This document shows, in pieces, positions 1 through 5,773 of a stretch of 5,773 nucleotides of DNA (the stretch's first letter is position 1; every line of letters starts with the position of its first letter). Position numbers and translations under genes: made by a program. This DNA is from an uncultured Anaerolineaceae bacterium. Its GTDB lineage: Bacteria; Chloroflexota; Anaerolineae; Anaerolineales; Anaerolineaceae. Under the pieces are notes generated by a model. It was not told the DNA's origin and made no database searches. It worked only from the letters and a program-made list of their open reading frames with translations. The stretch lies in NCBI GenBank assembly GCA_937907495.1, contig CALESS010000260.1, positions 1-5,773 of the forward strand, read 5' to 3'.

Positions 1-95
1 GTCACCAACATCGCCTACGCCAGCGGAACGTTTGGCGGCAGCCCGGTGGATTCCCCGACCGACACGGAAACCGTGACCGCCGAGCAACACCCGGC
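1..95 (+). repeat. Near-identical direct repeat, copy 1 (module boundary)
   Basis: This 95-base stretch matches 328-422 with three mismatches by eye (at 56, 65 and 66), a period of 327 bp or 109 codons. It encodes the last strand of one module and the start of the next linker (VTNIAYASGTFGGSPVDS, then TETVTAEQHP). Copy 1 begins at the window edge, so the repeat probably extends further left and further copies may exist there. Confidence 0.9.
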
Positions 96-3000
96 CCTGA
101 CCATCGTCAAGACGGCCAGCCCCGCCACCTACGATGCGGTGGGTGACACCATCAGCTACAGCTACCTGGTGACCAACAGCGGCAACGTCACCTTGAGCGG
201 CCCCTTCACAGTGACGGATGACCGGGCAACGGTCACCTGCCCTGCCACGGCAACCCTGGCCCCGGCAGCCAGCATCACCTGCACCGCCAGCTACACCATC
301 ACCCAACCCGACCTGGATGCGGGCAGTGTCACCAACATCGCCTACGCCAGCGGAACGTTTGGCGGCAGCCCGGTGGATTCCCTGACCGACAGCGAAACCG
401 TGACCGCCGAGCAACACCCGGCTGTTGCCTTGCTGAAACAAATCTCCACCACAGCCAGCGGCCCATGGTCTTCGTCAATCACCGTGGCGGAAGGCAGCTC
501 AGTTTACTATCGCTTTGAGATCACCAATACCGGGAATGTCACTCTCAGCCCGGTTTCGGTCACCGATCCGGATCTGTCCACGAGCGGCTGCACCTTCACC
601 GATCCCTTGCTGCCCAATCAATCCACCTCTTGCGTGGTCGGACCGGTCGTTACCTTGGCCGGGACGGTGGTCAATACCGCATTTGCCAGCGGTAGTTTTG
701 GAAGCCTGACGGTCGAGTCAGCCAATTCCAGCGCTGAATATACCGGCACCGCCCCGGACCTCGCCATCATCAAATCGGATGCGGTGGCCTCTGCCGCCCC
801 CGGTGAGGTGGTTGTTTACACCCTGGCCTTCCAAAATACCGGCACTGGCACGGCCTTGAACGTCACAATAACGGAGACCGTCCCCTTGAATAGCACCTTC
901 CACGCCGCCTCCAGCACAGCCGGTTGGGTTTGCACGCCGGATGGCAGTGCAGGCTCCACCTGTACCCTGGATATTGGTTCAGTCGTGGCAGGCGGCAATG
1001 GTTCGGTCACATTTGCAGTGCTGGTGGATAATCCCCTCCCGGCGGGTGTAACCCAGGTTGCCAATACCGCAGCGATTGCGGATGACGGCACCCAGGGCAA
1101 TGATCCCAACCCGGATAACAATTCGGATGATGAATTCACCCCGTTGGATGCTGCGCCGGACTTCACGCTCATTAAATCCAGCCCGGCCACAATTGTTTTG
1201 CCGGGTGAGGTGCTCGTTTACACGCTAACCTATGCCAATGGGGGCAACCAGTCTGCCACCGGCGTCACCATCACCGAAGTGGTGCCTGCGAATACCGTGT
1301 TTGTGGCGGTCAACAGCAGTGGCGGCTGGAGCTGCCCGGATGGCTCGGTGGCAGGTACAGCCTGTGTTTACACGCTCGGCAACCTGGCAGCCGGCGGCAG
1401 CGGCTCGATTACTTTTGCCGTCCGCATTTCCCTGGCCATCCCGGCCGGAGTGGAAACCATCGGCAACTCCGCCGTCATTGACGATGATGGTACGAATGGC
1501 GAGGATCCCACCCCGCTGGATAACTCGGACGATGAAATCACGCCGCTGGATGCCCGGCCCGACCTTTCCATTACCAAGTCGGACAGTGACGCGGTGGGGG
1601 TTCCGGGCGGAGTGGTGGCTTACAATCTGATTGTGACCAATCACGGCACCCAGGCGGCTACCAACATCGTGGTGAGCGAGACAGTGCCCCAATACACCAC
1701 CTTTGAAGCAGCTTCCTCCACCGCCGGCTGGATTTGCACGCCGGATGCCAGTGCGGGCAGTGCCTGCACGTGGAGTGGGGCCCAAATCGCGGCTGGCACC
1801 ACCTTCACCCTGACCTTTGCGGTGCGCATTGATGGCACCCTGCCCGCCGGGGTGACACAGATCGTCAACGCCACTTCGATCACCGATGATGGCGCCAACG
1901 GGGATGACCCGACGCCGCAGGATAACTCGGATGATGACAACACCCCGATCAGCGCCGCTCCCGACCTGGTCATCAGCAAGACGGATGGCGTGGACCAGGT
2001 GACGCCCGGAAGTGAACTTACCTACACCCTGAGCATCACCAACCAGGGTACGCAGGAAGCCACCGGGGTCACCATCACCGATACACTGCCGCAAGGGCTG
2101 ATCTTCCAATCCGCCAGCGATGGTGGAACCTATGCGGCAGCCACCCGCACCGTTACCTGGACCGTGGCCAGCCTGCCTGCCGGTGGAAACATCACCCGCG
2201 CCCTCACCGTCCTGGTGGACCCGGACCTGGATGGCAGTATTACCTTCCTGACCAACGTGGCGGCAGCGGTGGATGACGGGTCGAATGGGGAAGATCCCAA
2301 CCCGGATAACAATACGGATGAGGATACGGACCAGATCGGAGCGGGCGGTAAGCAAATTGTTGCGCATAGCCTTGCAGATACCGTCCTGCCGGATGTGGCG
2401 ATTGGCGAACTCCTGACTTACGAAGTGAAGATAAGCCTCGATGGCGGCATCACCCTCAATGACTTGATGCTGACGGATATCCTCGACCGCGGCCTGGCGT
2501 TTGTGAATTGCCAAATTGTCGCCCCGGCCGGGCTTACGGCTTCTCCCCTGCCATTCGACCAAATTTGCGAGCAGGCGATGGTGATCAGCCGCGAGCCGTC
2601 TGCCAGCACCAACCCGGCGGATGCAGGCCGCAAGATGGACATCACCTTTGGTACCGTCAATAATTCGGGTTCAGCGGAGCAGGATCTCACCGTGCGCTAC
2701 CAGGTGGTGGTGCTGGATAGCGCTGAAAATCTGCGGGGTGTGCAGCTCAACAATGCTGCGCTCTGGCAGTGGACCGGCGGCAGCCTGGAACTCACCGCAC
2801 CTCCTGTGGGTATCAGCGAGCCGGAACTCAGTATTTCCAAAACCGTCAGCCAGCCTTCGGCGCTGCCCGGAACCCTCCTCACCTACACCCTCACCGTTGC
2901 CCACACGGCCGATTCCAATTCGGATGCGTACAATGTAACCCTGGTTGACACCCTGCCGGGTAACCTGGCCTATGTGCCCGGAACCCTGACCCTGGTCAGC

Positions 3001-3804
3001 GGGCAGACACCCACCCTGATTGATACGAATGATCTGGCCCGCTTGGTGGTCACCTGGGATGTGTTTGCCAACACCGGGCAGCCCACGGTTCTGCGCTTCC
3101 AGGCCCGCTTGGGGGCGCTTTCACCCGGCCAGAAGGCGGTTAACACCGCCACGGTGGCCTGGACCAGCCTCCCCGGTGACGTGATAGACCCGCAATCGCC
3201 CTACAATCCACTCTCCTACGAGCGGTTCTTCAACCCCGGCTCGGATGTGGATATTTACGGCGCAATGGACACGGTGAACGTGGATTACCCCTCCAGCCTG
3301 GTGCTGCCGGAAACCGGTTTCGCCCCGGGTGTTCTCACCGCCCTCGGCCCGATGGATGTCCGCTATGCGGCCCTCGGCAGTGTCTGGGTGGAAATCCCCG
3401 ACCTGGCCGTGCAAGTGCCGATTGTTGGCGTCCCGCTGGAGAAAAATGGCTGGGATGTGCAGTGGTTGAAGGAACAAGCGGGTTGGCTGCAGGGGACGGC
3501 TTTCCCCGGCTTCTCCGGTAACTCGGTGGTTACTGCCCATGTGTATGATGCGGATGGCTCGGTTGGGCCGTTCGTGGACTTGCATACCCTGGGCTATGGT
3601 GACCGGATTGTGGTCCATGCCTATGGGGTGGCCTACACCTACGAAGTGCGTACCGTCCAACGCCTGCGCCCCACGGATATGACTCCGCTACGGCACGAGA
3701 ATAAATCCTGGCTGACGCTGATCACCTGCCAGGGCTTTAACGAAACCACCAACAGCTACAACAACCGGGTGGTGGTACGGGCGGTACTCATCAGCACCAG
3801 GTAA
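1..3804 (+). CDS. Giant multi-module (DUF11/isopeptide-type) surface stalk protein with internal LPETG motif and C-terminal sortase domain; 5' partial
   Basis: The frame is open from the first base to a TAA at 3802-3804, giving 1267 visible residues. The GTG at 46 is an internal Val codon, because the preceding codons continue a repeated module, so the true start is off the left edge. Order: the tail of a module (residues 1-31), then modules A (about 32-140), B (141-252), C (253-386), D (387-520), E (521-654), F (655-781), G (782-940) and H (941-1098). LPETG follows at 1102-1106 and a sortase domain at about 1124-1267. Modules carry DUF11-like signatures (an xxxKS/T first strand, V/ITD/ETxP, and a late N-x-A strand) and acidic DPxPxxNSDD linkers. 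Sortase triad candidates are His1180, Cys1243 (TLITC) and Arg1256. No transmembrane segment or positively charged tail follows the LPETG or ends the protein. The protein is probably extracellular; ligand and anchoring mode are unknown. The family reading is from visible motifs and memory. The sortase call is firm; the stalk role is inferred. Confidence 0.9.
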   Translation, partial: VTNIAYASGTFGGSPVDSPTDTETVTAEQHPALTIVKTASPATYDAVGDTISYSYLVTNSGNVTLSGPFTVTDDRATVTCPATATLAPAASITCTASYTITQPDLDAGSVTNIAYASGTFGGSPVDSLTDSETVTAEQHPAVALLKQISTTASGPWSSSITVAEGSSVYYRFEITNTGNVTLSPVSVTDPDLSTSGCTFTDPLLPNQSTSCVVGPVVTLAGTVVNTAFASGSFGSLTVESANSSAEYTGTAPDLAIIKSDAVASAAPGEVVVYTLAFQNTGTGTALNVTITETVPLNSTFHAASSTAGWVCTPDGSAGSTCTLDIGSVVAGGNGSVTFAVLVDNPLPAGVTQVANTAAIADDGTQGNDPNPDNNSDDEFTPLDAAPDFTLIKSSPATIVLPGEVLVYTLTYANGGNQSATGVTITEVVPANTVFVAVNSSGGWSCPDGSVAGTACVYTLGNLAAGGSGSITFAVRISLAIPAGVETIGNSAVIDDDGTNGEDPTPLDNSDDEITPLDARPDLSITKSDSDAVGVPGGVVAYNLIVTNHGTQAATNIVVSETVPQYTTFEAASSTAGWICTPDASAGSACTWSGAQIAAGTTFTLTFAVRIDGTLPAGVTQIVNATSITDDGANGDDPTPQDNSDDDNTPISAAPDLVISKTDGVDQVTPGSELTYTLSITNQGTQEATGVTITDTLPQGLIFQSASDGGTYAAATRTVTWTVASLPAGGNITRALTVLVDPDLDGSITFLTNVAAAVDDGSNGEDPNPDNNTDEDTDQIGAGGKQIVAHSLADTVLPDVAIGELLTYEVKISLDGGITLNDLMLTDILDRGLAFVNCQIVAPAGLTASPLPFDQICEQAMVISREPSASTNPADAGRKMDITFGTVNNSGSAEQDLTVRYQVVVLDSAENLRGVQLNNAALWQWTGGSLELTAPPVGISEPELSISKTVSQPSALPGTLLTYTLTVAHTADSNSDAYNVTLVDTLPGNLAYVPGTLTLVSGQTPTLIDTNDLARLVVTWDVFANTGQPTVLRFQARLGALSPGQKAVNTATVAWTSLPGDVIDPQSPYNPLSYERFFNPGSDVDIYGAMDTVNVDYPSSLVLPETGFAPGVLTALGPMDVRYAALGSVWVEIPDLAVQVPIVGVPLEKNGWDVQWLKEQAGWLQGTAFPGFSGNSVVTAHVYDADGSVGPFVDLHTLGYGDRIVVHAYGVAYTYEVRTVQRLRPTDMTPLRHENKSWLTLITCQGFNETTNSYNNRVVVRAVLISTR
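328..422 (+). repeat. Near-identical direct repeat, copy 2 (module boundary)
   Basis: Second copy of the 95-base repeat, ending module A. Similarity stops abruptly at 422/423, where module B begins with an unrelated first strand. Module B encodes a diverged version of the same region (NTAFASGSFGS). The sharp edge fits recent unequal crossing-over or gene conversion between neighbouring modules. Confidence 0.9.
757..2340 (+). repeat. Tandem array of four DUF11-like modules (C-F), three of them exactly 402 bp
   Basis: Module starts, defined by the Asp of D-[LF]-x-[LI]-x-K, fall at 757, 1159, 1561 and 1963: three successive spacings of exactly 402 bp (134 codons). In C, D and E the Lys codon is at +15, the Glu codon at +117 and the Asn codon at +306 of each unit, so they are colinear at these landmarks. 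Module F keeps the Lys and acidic (Asp) positions but is shorter in its second half. C, D and E also share a C-x9-C pair, lost in F. Each module ends with an Asp/Asn-rich linker: 1081-1134, 1483-1536, 1885-1938 and 2272-2325. DNA identity between units is clearly lower than protein-motif conservation, so these are older duplications than the near-identical repeat at 1-95 and 328-422. Confidence 0.85.
3304..3318 (+). other. LPETG sortase-recognition-like pentapeptide inside the surface protein
   Basis: Codons CTG CCG GAA ACC GGT encode Leu-Pro-Glu-Thr-Gly, residues 1102-1106, in the context VLPETGFAPG. This is a perfect match to the canonical LPXTG sorting motif. It lies about 20 residues before the first strand of the sortase domain of the same chain. 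A classical cell-wall sorting signal continues with a hydrophobic membrane span and a basic tail. Here neither is present: the following residues run through a short Gly/Pro linker straight into the enzyme. It may be a genuine cleavage or self-processing site, a substrate mimic that occupies the active site, or merely a conserved linker of this domain family. Confidence 0.75.
3370..3801 (+). other. C-terminal sortase (cysteine transpeptidase) domain within the surface protein
   Basis: Residues about 1124-1267 read as a whole sortase fold. The first strand is VWVEIPDLAVQVPIVGV, typical of the sortase N-terminal 'I.IPkl.v..PI' segment. The middle holds NSVVTAH (His codon 3538-3540), then the TLITC active-site motif (Cys codon 3727-3729) and NNRVVVRAVL (Arg codon 3766-3768). 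The His-Cys distance is 63 residues and the Cys-Arg distance 13, closely matching His120, Cys184 and Arg197 of Staphylococcus aureus SrtA. The domain ends 11 residues after the Arg, as in free-standing sortases, so it is complete. This cysteine is the only one in the domain. One departure is Ala instead of the usual Gly before the catalytic His (AH rather than GH). Sortases cleave a sorting motif and transfer the acyl enzyme to an amine. The substrate here is unknown, and sortase class cannot be assigned with confidence by eye. Confidence 0.9.
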
Positions 3805-3824
3805 AGCCGCACCGATTGTATACA

Positions 3825-3865
3825 AAGGCGCACCCGATTTTGGGTGCGCCTTATTTGTTATTTTT
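3825..3865. terminator. Intrinsic terminator between convergent genes, probably bidirectional
   Basis: A perfect 11-bp stem (AAGGCGCACCC at 3825-3835 with GGGTGCGCCTT at 3842-3852) closes a 6-base loop (GATTTT). On the + strand it is followed by ATTTGTTATTTTT (3853-3865), a good T-rich tail, 20 bases after the stop of the surface-protein gene. Read on the - strand, the stem is preceded by an A-rich run and followed by the weaker tract TTTGTATACAAT. It lies 53 bases past the transaldolase stop, so it may also end the tkt-tal transcript. The rest of 3805-3905 holds no gene that I can see. Confidence 0.88.
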
Positions 3866-3905
3866 GCTCGCTGCGGACTGGTCTTAAACCCAAGGACAAG
3901 CTGTC

Positions 3906-5012
3906 TTACGAAACCGCTCCCAGGCGCTCTTCAATGGCTTTGAGCAACACGGTAAAGGCATCGGCAAAGGCTTTCACGCCCTCCACTTCCAGTTCGTAGG
4001 TTACCTCCGCCATGGAAATGCCCAGGTTTTCCAAATCAGCCAGGGATTGGCGGGCTTCTGTCAGGTTCTCCTCCAGGCTGGGGCGGACTTTCCCGTGATC
4101 GAGGAAAGCAGTCAGCGTTTGCGGCGGAACGGTGTTGACGGTGTGCGGGCCGATCAACTCTTCCACATACAGCACGTCCCGGTAAGCCGGGTTCTTGGTG
4201 CTGGTGGAGGCCCACAAGGGCCGCTGCACCCGCGCGCCGTGGGCTTTCAATTGGAGGAAGCGTTCCGAGCTGAAAACCCGCTGGAAATCGGCATAGGCCA
4301 GGCGGGCATTGGCGATGGCTGCCTTGCCAAGCAGGCTTTCCGCTTTGGCGGCGGATTCACCCCCGGCCTGGATGATCTTCTGTAAGCGGGCATCCACGTT
4401 GCTATCCACCCGCGAAACGAAAAACGAGGCCACCGAGGCGATTCGCTCCAGCGGCAGGCCGGCGGCCAGGCGTTTTTCCAGCCCGGCCAGGTAGGCATCC
4501 ATCACCTCGGCGTACCGCTCCAGCGAAAAGATCAGGGTGACATTGATGTTTACGCCCGCTGCAATGGCTTCCGTGATGGCGGGCAGCCCGGCCAGTGTCG
4601 CCGGGATTTTGACCATCAGGTTGGGGCGGTTCACCCGCTGCCAGAGGGATTTGGCCTGCGCCAGGGTGGCCTGCGTATCGTTGGCCAGGTAGGGGCTCAC
4701 TTCCAGGCTGACATATCCATCCCCGCCCTCGCTCTCCACGTAGAGCGGCTGGAAGAGGTCCGTAGCGGCCTGGATATCCTCGATCGCCAGTTGGAAGAAG
4801 GCTTCTTCCGCCGATTTTCCGGGGATCAGGCTGGCGTCATAATCCGCCGTTTTGGCGATGGCGTTCATGAAGATACTCGGGTTGGAGGTGACGCCGCGGA
4901 TTTCCCCATCGCGGATCATGCGCGCCATCTCGCCATTTTGCAGCAGTTTGCGCTGAATATTGTCGTACCAGATGGATTGTCCCGCCTGGAAGAGCTGTTG
5001 CGAAGTGTTCAT
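3906..5012 (-). CDS. tal: Transaldolase (EC 2.2.1.2), larger 360-370-residue type
   Basis: A complete 368-residue cytoplasmic enzyme of the non-oxidative pentose phosphate pathway. It transfers a dihydroxyacetone unit between sedoheptulose 7-phosphate/glyceraldehyde 3-phosphate and erythrose 4-phosphate/fructose 6-phosphate. Visible motifs in order: IWYDN (Asp17), GVTSNPSIF (residues 40-48), SLEVSP (Glu104), LMVKIPAT with the Schiff-base Lys135, NVTLIFS (157-163), [11 protein letters not shown] (193-203), [12 protein letters not shown] (264-275) and [10 protein letters not shown] (291-300). All key residues expected for the class I aldolase mechanism appear present. The length and the SFFVSRVD segment suggest the actinobacterial/mycobacterial-like subfamily rather than the ~317-residue E. 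coli TalB type. The ATG at 5010-5012 is chosen because it has an ideal Shine-Dalgarno site and places the N-terminal motif correctly. It lies 19 bases after the transketolase stop, so the two genes should be co-transcribed. It is not fused to glucose-6-phosphate isomerase, unlike some bacterial homologues. Confidence 0.96.
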   Translation of the reverse strand: MNTSQQLFQAGQSIWYDNIQRKLLQNGEMARMIRDGEIRGVTSNPSIFMNAIAKTADYDASLIPGKSAEEAFFQLAIEDIQAATDLFQPLYVESEGGDGYVSLEVSPYLANDTQATLAQAKSLWQRVNRPNLMVKIPATLAGLPAITEAIAAGVNINVTLIFSLERYAEVMDAYLAGLEKRLAAGLPLERIASVASFFVSRVDSNVDARLQKIIQAGGESAAKAESLLGKAAIANARLAYADFQRVFSSERFLQLKAHGARVQRPLWASTSTKNPAYRDVLYVEELIGPHTVNTVPPQTLTAFLDHGKVRPSLEENLTEARQSLADLENLGISMAEVTYELEVEGVKAFADAFTVLLKAIEERLGAVS

Positions 5013-5020
5013 CCTTTGTT

Positions 5021-5026
5021 CCTCCT
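5021..5026 (-). promoter_or_regulatory. Shine-Dalgarno site of the transaldolase gene
   Basis: Read on the - strand, AGGAGG is followed by 8 bases (AACAAAGG) and then the ATG. It sits entirely in the 19-base gap after the transketolase stop codon. The perfect anti-16S match fixes the transaldolase start and suggests independent strong initiation within the operon mRNA. Confidence 0.9.
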
Positions 5027-5031
5027 GTGGG

Positions 5032-5773
5032 TTACTTCAACAATTCCAATGCCGTATTCACCACATTTTCAACGGTAAAGCCCAGGTGTTTGAAGATTTC
5101 ACCCGCCGGGGCGGAGGCTCCGTAGCGGTCCAGGCCGATTGCCCGGCCCTCACAGCCGACCCAGCGATGCCAGCCCAGGGTCACCCCGGCTTCCACCGCC
5201 AGCCGGCGGCGTATATCAAGCGGCAGCACCGATTCTTGATAGGCTGCCTCTTGCTCGCTGAAAAGCTCCCAACTGGGGAAGGAAACCAGACGCACGCTCA
5301 CGCCCTGGGCGGCCAACTGCTCCCCGGCGGCGGCGATCAGAGCCAGCTCCGAGCCGGTAGCCATCAGGATGAGCTGCGGTCTGCCGTTGCCCAGGTCCGC
5401 CAGCACATAGGCGCCTTTGCGTACCCCATCCGCCGCGGCGTAAAGGCTGCGATCCAGCGTGGGCAGAGCCTGGCGGGTGAGGGCCAGCAGGGTGGGGCGG
5501 TGGCGGTTTTCAACGGCCACCTGCCAGGCCACCCGCACTTCGTTGGCATCCCCCGGGCGCAAGGTGACCAGGTTGGGGATGGCACGCAGGGCAGCCAGGT
5601 GTTCCACCGGTTGGTGGGTGGGGCCATCTTCGCCGACCCCGATGCTATCGTGGGTGAAGATCCAGATCGAGCCGAGATGAGAGAGCGCCGAAAGCCGGAT
5701 AGCCGGGCGCATGTAATCCGAAAATACCAGGAAGGTCGCCCCGAAGGGGATCACCCCGCCGTGGTATGCCAGT
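5032..5773 (-). CDS. tkt: Transketolase (EC 2.2.1.1), C-terminal part; 5' end beyond the window
   Basis: About 247 codons of the C-terminal third are visible, ending with TAA at 5032-5034. The frame stays open to the right edge. The GTG at 5752-5754 is an internal Val codon in the conserved [20 protein letters not shown] segment, not a start. The rest of the pyrimidine-binding domain follows with [16 protein letters not shown], the second transketolase signature (GEDGPTHQP at 5608-5634), which contributes active-site histidines, and LTRQ (Arg codon 5473-5475), a substrate-phosphate contact in the family. The C-terminal transketolase domain then runs from about [10 protein letters not shown] to the end, including [14 protein letters not shown]. 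The enzyme uses thiamine diphosphate to move two-carbon units between pentose-pathway sugars and works with the transaldolase encoded directly downstream. Any operon promoter lies outside the window. Full-length family members are about 650-700 residues, so roughly 400 are missing here only because of the window edge. Confidence 0.96.
   Translation of the reverse strand, partial: LAYHGGVIPFGATFLVFSDYMRPAIRLSALSHLGSIWIFTHDSIGVGEDGPTHQPVEHLAALRAIPNLVTLRPGDANEVRVAWQVAVENRHRPTLLALTRQALPTLDRSLYAAADGVRKGAYVLADLGNGRPQLILMATGSELALIAAAGEQLAAQGVSVRLVSFPSWELFSEQEAAYQESVLPLDIRRRLAVEAGVTLGWHRWVGCEGRAIGLDRYGASAPAGEIFKHLGFTVENVVNTALELLK

Noticed and set aside
46..48. GTG as start of the surface protein
   Set aside because: The frame is open to base 1, and the preceding 15 codons repeat the boundary seen at 328-372, so this GTG encodes an internal Val.
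1..422. CRISPR-like or mobile repeat
   Set aside because: The repeated segment is in-frame coding sequence with a 109-codon period and forms part of protein modules; no spacers, inverted ends or transposase are present.
1225..2562. Long antisense open frame (445 codons) opposite modules D-G
   Set aside because: It is in codon register with the sense gene, and its stops require sense codons TTA, CTA or TCA, which the sense gene rarely uses. The translation is Gly/Arg/His/Ile-rich with no recognisable domain, so it is a shadow of codon bias.
3121..3660. Antisense open frame of 179 codons opposite the sortase region
   Set aside because: The composition is an artefact (His/Arg/Gly-rich), with no ribosome site or motif noticed, and it overlaps an unambiguous conserved sortase domain.
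3816..3825. Perfect 10-base palindrome TTGTATACAA as an operator
   Set aside because: It lies between a stop codon and a terminator stem with no promoter nearby, and is short and AT-rich. It may simply form part of the T-rich tail of the hairpin on the - strand.
4047..4385. Open frames on the + strand inside the transaldolase gene
   Set aside because: They overlap a complete, motif-verified transaldolase on the other strand and show no domain or ribosome site of their own.
5752..5754. GTG as start of a short transketolase-like protein
   Set aside because: It encodes the Val of the conserved HGGVIPFG segment and the frame continues upstream to the edge. This is a window truncation, not a separate C-terminal subunit.

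Overview
The window looks like a piece of a bacterial chromosome of moderately high GC. It holds two convergent transcription units separated by about 100 bases. Nothing in it identifies the organism directly. A very long secreted protein built of DUF11-type modules with a sortase domain fused at its C-terminus, next to housekeeping pentose-phosphate genes, is the style I associate from memory with Chloroflexota (Anaerolineae and relatives). That assignment is an inference, not something read from a marker gene.

Left two thirds (1-3804, + strand): the C-terminal 1267 residues of a giant surface protein whose N-terminus lies off the left edge. It consists of the tail of one module followed by eight beta-sandwich modules (A-H). 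Next comes a short linker carrying a perfect LPETG pentapeptide, and last a complete sortase domain with a His/Cys/Arg catalytic triad. Modules C, D and E are exactly 402 bp each. Each module shows a Lys ... Asp/Glu ... Asn pattern compatible with intramolecular isopeptide bonds, so the protein is best pictured as a stiff, possibly covalently locked stalk carrying an enzyme at its end. The stalk has no C-terminal membrane anchor. The LPETG and the sortase in one chain make this the most interesting object in the window.

Intergenic region (3805-3905): a strong GC-rich hairpin with a T-rich tail that ends the surface-protein transcript and probably also serves the convergent operon.

Right third (3906-5773, - strand): a transketolase gene (C-terminal third only, running off the right edge) followed after 19 bases by a complete transaldolase gene with a strong Shine-Dalgarno sequence. 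These form a tkt-tal operon for the non-oxidative pentose phosphate pathway. Their only apparent link to the surface protein is the shared terminator region.

I saw no RNA genes, CRISPR arrays, insertion sequences or transfer signatures. All functional statements come from reading the translated sequence. No database search was possible.
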